A program made the translations under genes and the position numbers. Below the pieces are notes generated by a model. It saw only the letters and a list, made by a program, of their open reading frames with translations, was not told where the DNA came from and did not search any database. Below are positions 46,825 through 56,343 of a stretch of DNA of 64,000 bases, one piece after another. Location: the NCBI RefSeq assembly GCF_004522095.1, contig NZ_SPUI01000002.1, forward strand, positions 62,001-126,000. The letters run 5' to 3'. Numbering within the stretch: the first letter of the stretch is position 1; the number at the start of each line of letters is the position of its first letter. Source of the DNA: Nocardioides sp. 503 (GTDB lineage: Bacteria > Actinomycetota > Actinomycetes > Propionibacteriales > Nocardioidaceae).

Positions 46825-48375
46825 GTGTCCAGCCCAGCTCCGTCCCTGGAAACACCTCCGAGCGGCGACGCTCCTCCCGCGGTCCGGCTGCGGGGCATCG
46901 GCAAGCGGTTCCCCGGCGTGATCGCCAACGACGACGTCAACATCGACGTCAGCCGCGGGACGATCCACGCGATCGTCGGTGAGAACGGCGCGGGCAAGTC
47001 CACGCTGATGAAGATCCTCTACGGCGTGCAGCCGCCCGACTCGGGCACCATCGAGATCAACGGCGCCCAGGTGGCGCTGCACTCGCCGGCCGACGCCATC
47101 AAGGCCGGCGTCGGCATGGTCTTCCAGCACTTCATGCTGGCCGACAACCTGACCGTCCTGGAGAACACCGTCCTCGGGGCCGAGCGGCTTCACGGGATCG
47201 GCGGGGGTGCGCGCGCCCAGATCCGCCGGATCTCCGAGCAGTACGGCCTCGACATCGACCCCGACCGGCTGGTCGAGGACCTCGGCGTCGGTGCCCGCCA
47301 GCGGGTCGAGATCCTCAAGGTCCTCTACCGCGGCGCCCAGATCGTGATCCTGGACGAGCCGACCGCCGTCCTGGTCCCGCACGAGGTCGACGAGCTCTTC
47401 GGCAACCTGCGCGAGCTCAAGGCCGAGGGCCTCTGCGTCATCTTCATCTCCCACAAGCTCGACGAGGTGCTCTCCGTCGCCGACGAGATCACCGTCATCC
47501 GCCGCGGCACCACCGTGGCGACGGTGGACCCCCAGGGCGTCTCCGCGCGCGACCTCGCCGAGCTCATGGTCGGCTCCGAGCTGCCCTCGCCGAGCACCGA
47601 GACCTCCACGGTGACCGACCACGTGCTGCTGTCCGTGCAGCACCTCGGCCTGCCGGTCCCGACCGGGCGGGCCCTGCTCGACGACATCACCTTCGACATC
47701 CACCGGGGCGAGGTCCTCGGGATCGCCGGCGTCGAGGGCAACGGCCAGGCCGAGCTCGTCGAGGCGATCATGGGGATGCGCCCGGGCACGACCGGCACGA
47801 TCTCGCTGGACGGGCGCGACATCACCCACGAGTCCACCCGGGAGCGCCGCGAGGGCGGCGTGGGCTACATCCCCGAGGACCGGCACCGCCACGGCCTGCT
47901 CCTGGACTCCCCGCTCTGGGAGAACCGCGTCCTGGGTCACCAGGGGCGCCCGCCCAGCAGCAGGCACGGGCTGATCGACAAGCGCGCGGCCCGGGCCGAC
48001 ACCGAGCGCATCATCGCCGAGTACGACGTCCGCACGCCCGGCCCCGACGTGCTCGCCCGCGCGCTCTCCGGCGGCAACCAGCAGAAGCTGATCGTCGGCC
48101 GCGAGATGAGCAGCGAGCCGGTGCTGCTGATCGCCGCCCATCCCACCCGCGGGGTCGATGTCGGCGCCCAGGCGGCCATCTGGACCCACATCAAGAACGC
48201 CCGACGGGAAGGACTCGCGGTGCTGCTGATCTCCGCCGACCTCGATGAGCTCATCGGGCTGTCGGACCGCATCGAGGTGATCCTGCGCGGCCGCATGGTC
48301 GGGACCTTCGACCCGGCGTCGGTGACGCCGCAGCAGCTCGGCTCGGCCATGACCGGGGCGGGACCCGAGGCATGA
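46825..48375 (+). CDS. Nucleoside ABC transporter ATP-binding protein (two ABC domains)
   Basis: A 516-residue cytoplasmic ATPase with two fused ABC domains, as in sugar and nucleoside importers. The first has Walker A GENGAGKS and LDEPTAVLVPHEV; the second has a degenerate Walker A (GVEGNGQAE) and signature LSGGNQQK with LLIAAHPTRGVDVGA. This asymmetry is normal in the family. GTG 46825 has GGAGG nine bases upstream. The stop overlaps the permease start (ATGA). Confidence 0.93.
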   Translation: MSSPAPSLETPPSGDAPPAVRLRGIGKRFPGVIANDDVNIDVSRGTIHAIVGENGAGKSTLMKILYGVQPPDSGTIEINGAQVALHSPADAIKAGVGMVFQHFMLADNLTVLENTVLGAERLHGIGGGARAQIRRISEQYGLDIDPDRLVEDLGVGARQRVEILKVLYRGAQIVILDEPTAVLVPHEVDELFGNLRELKAEGLCVIFISHKLDEVLSVADEITVIRRGTTVATVDPQGVSARDLAELMVGSELPSPSTETSTVTDHVLLSVQHLGLPVPTGRALLDDITFDIHRGEVLGIAGVEGNGQAELVEAIMGMRPGTTGTISLDGRDITHESTRERREGGVGYIPEDRHRHGLLLDSPLWENRVLGHQGRPPSSRHGLIDKRAARADTERIIAEYDVRTPGPDVLARALSGGNQQKLIVGREMSSEPVLLIAAHPTRGVDVGAQAAIWTHIKNARREGLAVLLISADLDELIGLSDRIEVILRGRMVGTFDPASVTPQQLGSAMTGAGPEA

Positions 48376-49493
48376 CCAGCGCCCGCGTCATCCGCTTCCT
48401 GCTCGGCCTTGCGGCTCCCGTCCTCGCGCTGGTCGCCGCCTTCGCGATCACCAGCCTGGTGCTCGTCGCCGCCGGCGACCCCGCCGGCGACGTGTGGAGC
48501 ACGATCCTGTCGTGGCCCGAGGAGCGCAACCTCGCCAACATCATCAAGAACGCCACCGTGCTCTACCTCTCCGGGCTGGCCGTGGCGTTCGGCTTCCGGA
48601 TGAACCTCTTCAACATCGGCGTCGACGGCCAGTACCGCGTGGCGGCGTTCACCGCCGCCGTCGTCGCGGGTGAGGCCTGGCTCCCGGGCTACCTCAACAC
48701 CGCCTTCGCCATCGTCTGCGCCATGGCCGTCGGCGCGATGTGGGCCGGGATCGCCGGCGTGCTGCGCGCGACCCGCGGCGTGAGCGAGGTGATCTCCACG
48801 ATCATGCTCAACGCGATCGCCACCGGGCTGGTCGCCTACCTCCTGCGCAAGGTCGCGGTCCGCGAGGCCGGGAGCAACGACATCGGCACGAAGGAGATCC
48901 CCGAGGGCAGCCGGATCCCCAACATCTCCATCGGGGACGGGCCGACGTCGGAGATCTACGGCTTCATCGTGATCGCGGCGCTGGCCGGCTTCCTGTTCTG
49001 GTTCGTGCTCAACAAGACGCGGTTCGGCTTCGACCTGCGCGCCACCGGCCAGTCCACGACGGCCGCGGTGGCCAGCGGCATCAGCGTGAAGAAGATGACG
49101 GTCATCGCCATGCTCATCTCGGGCGGCGTGGCCGGTCTGGTCGGCCTGCCGATCCTGTTCGGCGACTCCTACGCCTACGGCTCGACGTTCCAGTCCGGCC
49201 TGGGCTTCGCGGGCATCGCGATCGCCCTCCTGGGCCGCAACAACCCGATCGGCATCGCGGTCGGCGCCCTCCTCTTCGCCTTCCTCGACGAGCAGTCCAA
49301 CCCGCTGCAGATCCTGGTGGGGGTCTCGCCCGACATCGTCGCCATCACCCAGGGCGTGATCGTCCTGACCGTGGTGGTGTCCTACGAGCTCGTCCGCCGC
49401 TACGGCATCCGTCTCGAGCAGCGTGAGGTGGCGCGAGCCCTGGCCGACCACCCCGCAGAGCACCCCGCCGACGACCGGGAGGTCTCCGCATGA
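48372..49493 (+). CDS. Nucleoside ABC transporter permease 1
   Basis: A 373-residue permease of the BPD_transp_2 (LivHM/RbsC-like) family with about eight membrane segments. Typical cores are NLFNIGVDGQYRVAAF, GVSEVISTIMLNAIATGL, VASGISVKKMTVIAMLISGGVAGLVGL and GIAIALLGRNNPIG. It pairs with the permease encoded next; its start and stop overlap neighbours as ATGA on both sides, so four genes in a row are coupled. Confidence 0.91.
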   Translation: MTSARVIRFLLGLAAPVLALVAAFAITSLVLVAAGDPAGDVWSTILSWPEERNLANIIKNATVLYLSGLAVAFGFRMNLFNIGVDGQYRVAAFTAAVVAGEAWLPGYLNTAFAIVCAMAVGAMWAGIAGVLRATRGVSEVISTIMLNAIATGLVAYLLRKVAVREAGSNDIGTKEIPEGSRIPNISIGDGPTSEIYGFIVIAALAGFLFWFVLNKTRFGFDLRATGQSTTAAVASGISVKKMTVIAMLISGGVAGLVGLPILFGDSYAYGSTFQSGLGFAGIAIALLGRNNPIGIAVGALLFAFLDEQSNPLQILVGVSPDIVAITQGVIVLTVVVSYELVRRYGIRLEQREVARALADHPAEHPADDREVSA

Positions 49494-50755
49494 GCGTCCC
49501 CGCCACCGCGACCGGTGCGGTCGAGCCGACCGTCACCAAGCCCCGCCGCAAGCTGCCCCGCTACTGGGTCCTGATCGGGCTGCTCGGTGCCCTGCTGCTG
49601 CTCTCGCTGCTGCGCGTCATCACCGGCGCCAACGACCTGACGTCGTCCGGCACCATCATGGCGACCCTGATCGCGATCGTCCCGATCATGCTGGCCGGCC
49701 TCGGCGGGCTGTGGTCCGAGCGGGCCGGCGTGGTCAACATCGGCCTCGAGGGCATGATGATCCTCGGCACCTGGGGGGCCGGCTACTTCGGCTACCACCA
49801 CGGCGCCTGGGCCGGCGTCGCCGGCGCGATCCTGATGGGCATGATCGGTGGTCTCGTGCACGCCGTGGCGACCGTCATCTTCGGCGTCGACCACATCATC
49901 TCCGGCGTCGCCATCAACATCATCGCGCTCGGCGCGGTGCAGTACCTCGCGTCGCTGACCTTCGTCGGGCTCAAGGGCGGAGGACAGACGCAGTCGCCCA
50001 AGATCCCCGACGTCCAGACGATCACGATCGGGCCACTGAGCGACGCGCTGAAGGACGTGGAGGACAAGCACGTCTTCTTCGTGTCCGACCTCGCCGCGGT
50101 CCTGCGCGCCCTGTGCACCAACCTCTCCCTGCTCGTCGTGCTGTCCTTCCTGCTGCTGGTCGTGACCTGGTACGTCCTGTGGCGCACGTCCTTCGGCCTG
50201 CGGCTGCGCTCGGTCGGCGAGAGCCCGGCGGCGGCCGAGTCGCTCGGCGTGAGGGTCCTGCGCTACAAGTTCTCCGCCGTGCTCGTCTCGGGCGCCCTGG
50301 CGGGCCTCGCGGGCGGGGTCCTGGCGATGGTGGCCTCCAGCAACTACCGCGACGGCCAGACCGGAGGCCGTGGCTACATCGGCCTCGCGGCGATGATCTT
50401 CGGCAACTGGCGACCGAGCGGCCTGCTCGCCGGGTCGGGGCTGTTCGGCTACACCGAGACCCTCGGCCTGCGCCAGGGCGGCACGTCGGTGCACGCCCTG
50501 CTGCTCGCGGTCGCCGTCCTCGCGCTGTTCCTGGGCATCTGGCAGCTGCGCCAGGGCCTGTCGGTGAGCGGCGCGGTCATCATCGGCGTCGGTGCGCTGG
50601 TGGGCGCGCTGTACTTCGCGATCGACACCGTGCCGGGCGACTTCACCGCCCTCACGCCGTACGTCATCACGCTGGTCGTGCTGGCCTTCGCCTCCCAACG
50701 GCTGCGGATGCCGGCGGCCGACGGGCAGATCTACCGCAAGGGGAGCGCGGGCTAG
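49490..50755 (+). CDS. Nucleoside ABC transporter permease 2
   Basis: The second BPD_transp_2 permease, 421 residues, with a polar N-terminus and roughly nine to ten membrane segments. It has VVNIGLEGMMILGTW, FGVDHIISGVAINIIALG, LRSVGESPAAAESLGV and GYIGLAAMIFGNWRP. The insertion around 165-205 (GGGQTQSPKIPDVQTITIG) is periplasmic. Its stop shares a base with the cytidine deaminase GTG start. Substrate is inferred from the salvage enzymes beside it. Confidence 0.91.
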   Translation: MSVPATATGAVEPTVTKPRRKLPRYWVLIGLLGALLLLSLLRVITGANDLTSSGTIMATLIAIVPIMLAGLGGLWSERAGVVNIGLEGMMILGTWGAGYFGYHHGAWAGVAGAILMGMIGGLVHAVATVIFGVDHIISGVAINIIALGAVQYLASLTFVGLKGGGQTQSPKIPDVQTITIGPLSDALKDVEDKHVFFVSDLAAVLRALCTNLSLLVVLSFLLLVVTWYVLWRTSFGLRLRSVGESPAAAESLGVRVLRYKFSAVLVSGALAGLAGGVLAMVASSNYRDGQTGGRGYIGLAAMIFGNWRPSGLLAGSGLFGYTETLGLRQGGTSVHALLLAVAVLALFLGIWQLRQGLSVSGAVIIGVGALVGALYFAIDTVPGDFTALTPYVITLVVLAFASQRLRMPAADGQIYRKGSAG

Positions 50756-51171
50756 TGACGCAGGTGACCGGCTCCGAGAGAGACCCGGGGTTCGACTGGG
50801 AGGGCCTGCGCGCCCTGGCGGTCGAGGCCATGGGTCACGCCTACGCGCCCTACTCCCACTATGCCGTCGGGGCCGCGGCCCGCGTCGAGGACGGGCGGAC
50901 CGTCGTGGGGTGCAACGTCGAGAACGCCGCCTACGGCGTGGCGCTCTGCGCGGAGTGCGGGCTGGTCTCCCAGCTGCACCTGACCGGAGGCGGGCGTCTC
51001 ACGCACTTCGTCTGCGTCAACGGCTCCGGCGAGGTGATCATGCCGTGCGGCCGCTGTCGCCAGCTGCTCTGGGAGAACGGCGGCGCCTCGCTGCTGTGCT
51101 GGACGGTGTCCGGGATCAAGGGGATGGACGAGGTGCTGCCGGATGCGTTCGGTCCCGACGACCTCGCTTGA
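50755..51171 (+). CDS. cdd: Cytidine deaminase
   Basis: Deaminates cytidine and deoxycytidine to uridine forms in the cytoplasm. The 138-residue protein has the substrate motif NVENAAYG, the zinc-activating CAEC with catalytic Glu, and MPCGRCRQ with two zinc Cys; it is the tetrameric three-Cys type. PYSHYAVGAA is also typical. GTG 50755 overlaps the permease stop. Its final 29 bases overlap the P450 gene in another frame. Confidence 0.94.
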   Translation: MTQVTGSERDPGFDWEGLRALAVEAMGHAYAPYSHYAVGAAARVEDGRTVVGCNVENAAYGVALCAECGLVSQLHLTGGGRLTHFVCVNGSGEVIMPCGRCRQLLWENGGASLLCWTVSGIKGMDEVLPDAFGPDDLA

Positions 51172-52303
51172 CCTGAGCCTGCCCGAGGTCGTCGCCGACC
51201 CGTACCCGTTCTTCGCCGAGGAGCGGGCGCGCCACGGCGTCGCCTGGCACGAGGCCTCGCAGCGCTACCTGACGTTCGCCCACGCGACCGTCGGCGCCGT
51301 GCAGCGCGACCGGCGCCTGGGCCGGCTCTGGCAGGACAAGGAGCCGCTCGACTACCTCGAGCCGTTCAACCTGCTGCACCGCAACCAGATGATGGAGAAC
51401 GAGCCGCCCGACCACACGCGGCTGCGCCGCCCGGTCGCCTCGGCGTTCGCCCGCGGCCACGTCGAGCGGCTGCGCCCCCGGGTGCGCGAGCTGGCCGCCT
51501 CCTTGCTGGCCGAGACCCACGACGGCCCCTTCGACGTCATCGGCCAGTACGCCGAGCCCCTGCCCGTGCTGGTGATCTGCGAGCTGCTGGGCGTCCCCGC
51601 CTCCCACGTCCACGAGCTGCGCGACTGGTCCCAGGCCATCGTGCGGATGTACGAGGCCGACCCCTCCGAGGAGGTCGTCGCCGCCGCGGTCGCGGCGGCC
51701 ACCGACTTCGCGGCGCTGGTCCGCGACCTCGTCGCCCACCGGCGCGCACACCCGGCCGACGACCTGGTCACCGACCTGGCCGCCACCGAGCTCACCGAGG
51801 ACGAGGTCGTCGCGGCGGTGGTGCTGCTGCTCAACGCCGGGCACGAGGCGTCGGTCAACGTCTTCGGCAACGGCCTCGTGGCGATGCTGCGCCGGGGCCT
51901 GCGCCCCGGGCACGACGTGCCCGCGACGGTGGAGGAGATGCTGCGCTTCGACTCCGCGCTCCAGCTCTTCGAGCGCACCGCCACCGAGGACGTGCAGGTC
52001 GGCGACGTCGTGGTCGAGAGGGGTCAGCGCATCGCCGCCCTCCTGGGCGCGGCCAACCGCGACCCCGCCGTCTTCGAGCGCGCCGACGACTTCGACGTCT
52101 CGCGCGAGAAGAACCCGCACCTCGCCTTCGGCGTCGGCGTGCACTTCTGCCTCGGGGCGCCGCTGGCCCGCATGGAGCTCGCCGAGTCGGTGGCGGCGCT
52201 GTGGGAGGCCCACCCGGACCTCGTGCTGGTGGGCGAACCGGAGAGCCGGGGGACCTTCGTGCTGCGCGGCTTCCATAGGGTGCAGGTCGGAGGTACGACA
52301 TGA
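51143..52303 (+). CDS. Cytochrome P450 with alanine at the I-helix threonine position
   Basis: A 386-residue soluble bacterial P450. The heme loop FGVGVHFCLGAPLAR carries the Cys ligand; the K-helix pair is in EEMLRF; MENEPPDHTRLRRPVASAF is the typical C-helix region. In the I-helix, LLNAGHEASVN has Ala where most P450s have the oxygen-activating Thr (AGxET), as in P450eryF. Partners (ferredoxin, reductase) are not nearby. It overlaps cdd by 29 bases and thymidine phosphorylase by four, so it seems to be translated with a nucleoside operon. Substrate unknown. Confidence 0.92.
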   Translation: MRSVPTTSLDLSLPEVVADPYPFFAEERARHGVAWHEASQRYLTFAHATVGAVQRDRRLGRLWQDKEPLDYLEPFNLLHRNQMMENEPPDHTRLRRPVASAFARGHVERLRPRVRELAASLLAETHDGPFDVIGQYAEPLPVLVICELLGVPASHVHELRDWSQAIVRMYEADPSEEVVAAAVAAATDFAALVRDLVAHRRAHPADDLVTDLAATELTEDEVVAAVVLLLNAGHEASVNVFGNGLVAMLRRGLRPGHDVPATVEEMLRFDSALQLFERTATEDVQVGDVVVERGQRIAALLGAANRDPAVFERADDFDVSREKNPHLAFGVGVHFCLGAPLARMELAESVAALWEAHPDLVLVGEPESRGTFVLRGFHRVQVGGTT

Positions 52304-53583
52304 GCAAGCACGATGCGGTCGAGGTCATCCTCGCCAAGCGGGACCACGGCGAGCTGAGCGACAGCCAGATCGACTGGGTGATCGACGCCTACACGCGGGG
52401 CGAGGTGGCCGACGAGCAGATGTCGTCGCTGGCCATGGCGATCCTGCTCAACGGCATGGAGCGGCGCGAGATCGCCCGCTGGACCGCGGCGATGATCGCC
52501 TCGGGGGAGCGGATGGACTTCTCTGCGCTGTCGCGCCCGACCGCCGACAAGCACTCCACCGGGGGGGTGGGCGACAAGATCACGCTGCCGCTGGCGCCCC
52601 TGGTCGCCGCCTGCGGCGTGGCCGTGCCGCAGCTCTCCGGTCGCGGGCTGGGCCACACCGGCGGCACGCTCGACAAGCTGGAGTCCATCCCGGGCTGGCG
52701 CGCGGCGCTGTCCAACGAGGAGATGCTCGCCCAGCTCGAGTCGGTCGGTGCCGTCATCTGCGCCGCCGGCGACGGTCTGGCGCCGGCGGACAAGAAGCTC
52801 TACGCGCTGCGCGACGTCACCGGCACGGTCGAGGCGATCCCGCTGATCGCCTCCTCGATCATGAGCAAGAAGATCGCCGAGGGCACCGGCGCGCTGGTCC
52901 TCGACGTCAAGGTCGGCACCGGCGCCTTCATGAAGGACCTCGAGCGGGCCCGCGAGCTGGCCGAGGTGATGGTCGGGCTCGGCACCGACGCCGGGGTGCG
53001 CACCGTCGCGCTGCTGACCGACATGAGCACCCCGCTGGGGCTGACCGCCGGCAACGCCGTCGAGGTGGCCGAGTCCGTGGAGGTGCTCGCCGGCGGCGGG
53101 CCCGCCGACGTGGTCGAGCTGACCCTCGCCCTGGCCCGCGAGATGCTCGCCGGCGCCGGGCGCGACGACGTGGACCCCGCCGACCGGCTGGCCGACGGCT
53201 CCGCGATGGACGCCTGGAAGGCGATGGTCCGGGCCCAGGACGGCGACCCCGACGCGCCGCTCCCGGTCGCCCGTGAGTCCCACGTCGTGACCGCGCCGTC
53301 CTCCGGCACGCTCACCCGGCTCGACGCGATGGCGGTCGGCCTCGCCGCCTGGCGGCTGGGCGCGGGCCGCGCGCGCAAGGAGGACCCGGTGCAGGCCGGG
53401 GCCGGCGTCGTGTGGCACGCCCGTCCGGGGGACACGGTCAGGGCCGGCGAGCCGCTGTTCACGCTGCTCACCGACGAGCCCCAGCGCTTCGAGCGGGCGC
53501 TCGCCTCGCTGGAGGGCGGCTACGACATCGGCGACGCGACGTCGTACGACGCCGCACCGCTGGTCATCGACCGGATCAGCTGA
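52300..53583 (+). CDS. deoA: Thymidine phosphorylase
   Basis: Splits thymidine (and perhaps uridine) with phosphate into base and deoxyribose-1-phosphate. The 427-residue protein carries the family signature SGRGLGHTGGTLDKLES, the phosphate loop DKHSTGGVGDK and DVKVGTGAFMK. The C-terminal beta-domain (GRARKEDPVQAGAGVV and onward) is intact. ATG 52300 overlaps the P450 stop (ATGA). Its 3' end overlaps the convergent MaoC gene by eight bases. Confidence 0.95.
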   Translation: MSKHDAVEVILAKRDHGELSDSQIDWVIDAYTRGEVADEQMSSLAMAILLNGMERREIARWTAAMIASGERMDFSALSRPTADKHSTGGVGDKITLPLAPLVAACGVAVPQLSGRGLGHTGGTLDKLESIPGWRAALSNEEMLAQLESVGAVICAAGDGLAPADKKLYALRDVTGTVEAIPLIASSIMSKKIAEGTGALVLDVKVGTGAFMKDLERARELAEVMVGLGTDAGVRTVALLTDMSTPLGLTAGNAVEVAESVEVLAGGGPADVVELTLALAREMLAGAGRDDVDPADRLADGSAMDAWKAMVRAQDGDPDAPLPVARESHVVTAPSSGTLTRLDAMAVGLAAWRLGAGRARKEDPVQAGAGVVWHARPGDTVRAGEPLFTLLTDEPQRFERALASLEGGYDIGDATSYDAAPLVIDRIS

Positions 53584-54028
53584 GCAGCAGCACGATCGAC
53601 TCGGCCACGCAGGCCGGCTTGGCGCCGCCCTCGATGGCGATGACGTGCTTCATGGTCAGCTGCTTGCCCGCGGGCAGGTCGACGACGTCGCCGAGCGTGA
53701 CCGTGAGGTTGACCCGCTGGCCGACGAGCACCGGGCTCGGGAAGCGCACCTTGTTGAGCCCGTAGTTGAGCTTGGCGCCGGGCGTGTCCAGCCCGAACAC
53801 CTGGCTGCCGAGCCACGGGATCAGCGAGAGCGTGAGGTAGCCGTGGGCGACCGTGCCGCCGAACGGTCCCGCCGTGGCCCGCTCGACGTCGACGTGGATC
53901 CACTGGTGGTCCCCGGTCGCGTCGGCGAACCGGTCGACGCGCTCCTGGTCGATCGTCACCCACTCGCTCGTGCCGAGCTCCTCGCCGGCGGCGGCGGCGA
54001 TCTCCTCGAGGGTCGTGAACACGCGCAT
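53576..54028 (-). CDS. MaoC-family hot-dog dehydratase
   Basis: A 150-residue hot-dog fold protein with the hydratase motif [16 protein letters not shown] followed by [15 protein letters not shown]; Asp and His of the motif would activate water. Such proteins hydrate enoyl-CoA or related thioesters; the substrate is unknown. ATG 54028 follows GGAGGTCCAGG. It lies on the opposite strand from the salvage genes on both sides, so it is probably not part of that pathway. Confidence 0.88.
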   Translation of the reverse strand: MRVFTTLEEIAAAAGEELGTSEWVTIDQERVDRFADATGDHQWIHVDVERATAGPFGGTVAHGYLTLSLIPWLGSQVFGLDTPGAKLNYGLNKVRFPSPVLVGQRVNLTVTLGDVVDLPAGKQLTMKHVIAIEGGAKPACVAESIVLLLS

Positions 54029-54077
54029 CCTGGACCTCCTGCGGGCCGGGTCGTACGACGGGTGGTGGTTGGATGAC

Positions 54078-55175
54078 CTGATGAGCGTCACCGACCCGGA
54101 ACCTACCGTCCCCACGCGCGACCAGGTCCGACAGGCTCCCAAGGTCCTGCTGCACGACCACCTCGACGGCGGGCTGCGCCCGGCGACCATCATCGAGCTC
54201 GCGGACGAGGTCCACCACGAGCTGCCCGCCGGCGATGCCGAGAGCCTCGGACGGTGGTTCGCCGAGGCGGCCGACTCCGGCTCGCTGGTGCGCTACCTGG
54301 AGACCTTCGACCACACCGTCGCCGTCATGCAGACCGGGCCGGCGCTGACCCGCGTGGCACGCGAGTGCGTCGAGGACCTCGTCGCCGACGGGGTCGTCTA
54401 CGCCGAGGTCCGCTACGCCCCCGAGCAGCACGTGACCCAGGGGCTGACGCTGGACGAGGTGGTCGCGGCGGTCCAGGAGGGCTTCGAGCAGGCCACGGAG
54501 GCCGCCGGCGGCCGCATCGTCGTCCGGCAGCTGCTGACGGCCATGCGACACCAGGCGCGCTCCATGGAGATCGCCGAGCTGTCGGTCGCGTGGCGCGACC
54601 GGGGCGTGGCCGGCTTCGACATCGCCGGCGCCGAGGCGGGCTACCCGCCGACCCGCCACCTCGACGCCTTCGAGTACCTCCAGCGCGAGAGCTCGCACTT
54701 CACGATCCACGCCGGGGAGGCCTTCGGGCTGCCCTCGATCTGGCAGGCCATCCAGTGGTGCGGGGCCGACCGGCTCGGCCACGGCGTCCGCATCGTCGAC
54801 GACATCACCGTCGCCGACGACGGCACGGTCACGCTCGGCCGGCTGGCGGCGTACGTGCGCGACATGCGGATCCCGCTGGAGATGTGTCCCGCCTCCAACG
54901 TGCAGACCGGGGCCGCGACGTCGATCGCGGAGCACCCGATCGGGCTGCTGACCGACCTGCGCTTCCGGGTCACGGTCAACACCGACAACCGGTTGATGAG
55001 CCAGACCTCGATGACCGCCGAGATGCACTCGCTGGCTGAGGCCTTCGGCTACACGCTCACCGACCTGCGGTGGTTCACCATCAACGCGATGAAGTCGGCC
55101 TTCCTGCCCTTCGACGAGCGGCTCGCCATCATCGACGAGGTCATCAAGCCCGGCTACGCCGCGCTGGCGGGCTAG
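54078..55175 (+). CDS. add: Adenosine deaminase
   Basis: Converts adenosine and deoxyadenosine to inosine forms. The 365-residue barrel has LLHDHLDGG with zinc ligands His25 and His27, HAGEAFG with a zinc His and the catalytic Glu, DRLGHGV with the catalytic His, and VNTDNRLMS. In many ADAs the last motif is TDDP; the Asn in the second position is a difference from the mammalian enzyme but, to my knowledge, recurs in actinobacterial ones. It closes the nucleoside salvage locus and is divergent from the MaoC gene. Confidence 0.92.
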   Translation: MMSVTDPEPTVPTRDQVRQAPKVLLHDHLDGGLRPATIIELADEVHHELPAGDAESLGRWFAEAADSGSLVRYLETFDHTVAVMQTGPALTRVARECVEDLVADGVVYAEVRYAPEQHVTQGLTLDEVVAAVQEGFEQATEAAGGRIVVRQLLTAMRHQARSMEIAELSVAWRDRGVAGFDIAGAEAGYPPTRHLDAFEYLQRESSHFTIHAGEAFGLPSIWQAIQWCGADRLGHGVRIVDDITVADDGTVTLGRLAAYVRDMRIPLEMCPASNVQTGAATSIAEHPIGLLTDLRFRVTVNTDNRLMSQTSMTAEMHSLAEAFGYTLTDLRWFTINAMKSAFLPFDERLAIIDEVIKPGYAALAG

Positions 55176-55200
55176 CCGCCGCAGGCGTGGTGCGCGCGCG

Positions 55201-56028
55201 TCAGGTGTGCGTCCACTTGCCCTTGTCGTTCATCTCGTCGGTGTACCTGCTCGACAGGACGGGCCAGTCGTTGTTGGCGTTGAGGCCGTCCAGCCCCTCG
55301 TTGAGGTTGCGCCACATGCTGAGCTTGACGGTCACGTTGGAGTCGAAGTAGGCGTCGAGCCGGTTCCACAGGTCCAGCGCCGCGGTCACGATCTTGCCGA
55401 TGACCTTGATGGCCGGGCCGGCGTCGAAGGTGACCCACTGGCCGGCGTCCGTGCCGTCCTTGATGGCGTCGAGGATCGCGTTGACGACGTCCAGCAGGAC
55501 GTCGACCATGATCCGCCAGACCTCGCGGAGCTCCTTGGCGCCCTCGGCGCAGGCGGTGGCGGCGCTGACGAGACCCGTGTCGACGGCGTTGATGGCGTTC
55601 TTCTGGCGGGTCGCGGCGTCGCGGTAGGAGATGAACGCGTCGCCCGACCAGGTCTTCGTGACCTCGGCCAGGAGGCTGTCGACGACCATCTTCTCGTCGC
55701 GGATCCGGCCGGCGGCCTTGAGGTAGGAGGCGTTCATGTCCATCAGGTGGAACGGGTTGCCGGTCATCTCCTCGACCTTGGCCCACATGTCCTCGCAGAA
55801 CTTGGTGAACTCGTTCCAGAGGTGCTCGATCTCCTCCTCGATCTTGTCCTTCGCCATGTTGTAGGCGATCTTCAGCCCGGGCGAGATCCAGGCCCAGTTG
55901 CTCGACCCGATGGTGTCGTTGAAGGTGTCGATGACCTTCTGGACGCCCTCCTCGATCTTGTCGCTGAGCTCCTGGATCTTGGTGTCGACGTCGTCGTTGT
56001 AGTCCTGGTAGTAGTCGTAGGTGGTCAT
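55201..56028 (-). CDS. WXG100-like helical protein, putative type VII secretion substrate
   Basis: A 275-residue, almost wholly alpha-helical protein, rich in Lys, Asp and aromatic residues, unlike its Arg/Ala-rich neighbours. Trp127-Ser-Gly129 sits in KTWSGDAFISYRDAA between two long helices (about 96-125 and 133-160), the helix-WxG-helix plan of WXG100 proteins. A 90-residue N-terminal helical extension and a 100-residue C-terminal region surround it. Its start overlaps the stop of the EspC-like gene. A role as an exported partner is inferred from the motif and neighbours. No ESX core gene lies in the window. Confidence 0.6.
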   Translation of the reverse strand: MTTYDYYQDYNDDVDTKIQELSDKIEEGVQKVIDTFNDTIGSSNWAWISPGLKIAYNMAKDKIEEEIEHLWNEFTKFCEDMWAKVEEMTGNPFHLMDMNASYLKAAGRIRDEKMVVDSLLAEVTKTWSGDAFISYRDAATRQKNAINAVDTGLVSAATACAEGAKELREVWRIMVDVLLDVVNAILDAIKDGTDAGQWVTFDAGPAIKVIGKIVTAALDLWNRLDAYFDSNVTVKLSMWRNLNEGLDGLNANNDWPVLSSRYTDEMNDKGKWTHT

Positions 56029-56342
56029 GTCGGCGTCCCGTCGGGGTTGTGGAACTCGTCGGCGACCGAGGCGTCCGTGGCGCCGAAGTCCTTGGCCGTG
56101 TGTCGCAGGGCCTCAGCCATGCAGTGCAGCTGGTAGACCCCGTTGGACATGGCCGAGATCATGCTGCTGATGAACTGGTCGTGCTGGCTGTCGATGCCCG
56201 CACGCTGGGCGAACCAGCCGAACTGGAAGCCCTGGCCGCTGCCGTTGAACAGCTCCTTCGAGGCCGTGCTGACCTCGGCGCTCACGCCGTCCCATCCGGC
56301 CGCGGCCTCCGCCAGGTCCTCCAGGCTTGCCTTCAACGTCAT
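56025..56342 (-). CDS. EspC-like (DUF2580) type VII secretion target
   Basis: A 105-residue helical-hairpin protein. The first helix has AAAGWDGVSAEVSTASKELF, and the second ends with RHTAKDFGATDASVADEF, matching the TA-x2-Y-x2-TD/E-type tail of EspC-like ESX targets, with Phe in place of Tyr. ATG 56342 follows the stop of the preceding gene at once and overlaps its neighbour downstream by four bases. The middle gene of a three-gene minus-strand set. Confidence 0.6.
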   Translation of the reverse strand: MTLKASLEDLAEAAAGWDGVSAEVSTASKELFNGSGQGFQFGWFAQRAGIDSQHDQFISSMISAMSNGVYQLHCMAEALRHTAKDFGATDASVADEFHNPDGTPT

Positions 56343-56343
56343 G

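Noticed and set aside
53576..54028. MaoC protein as a member of the nucleoside salvage operon
   Set aside because: It lies on the opposite strand with its own ribosome binding site, and its fold acts on acyl thioesters.
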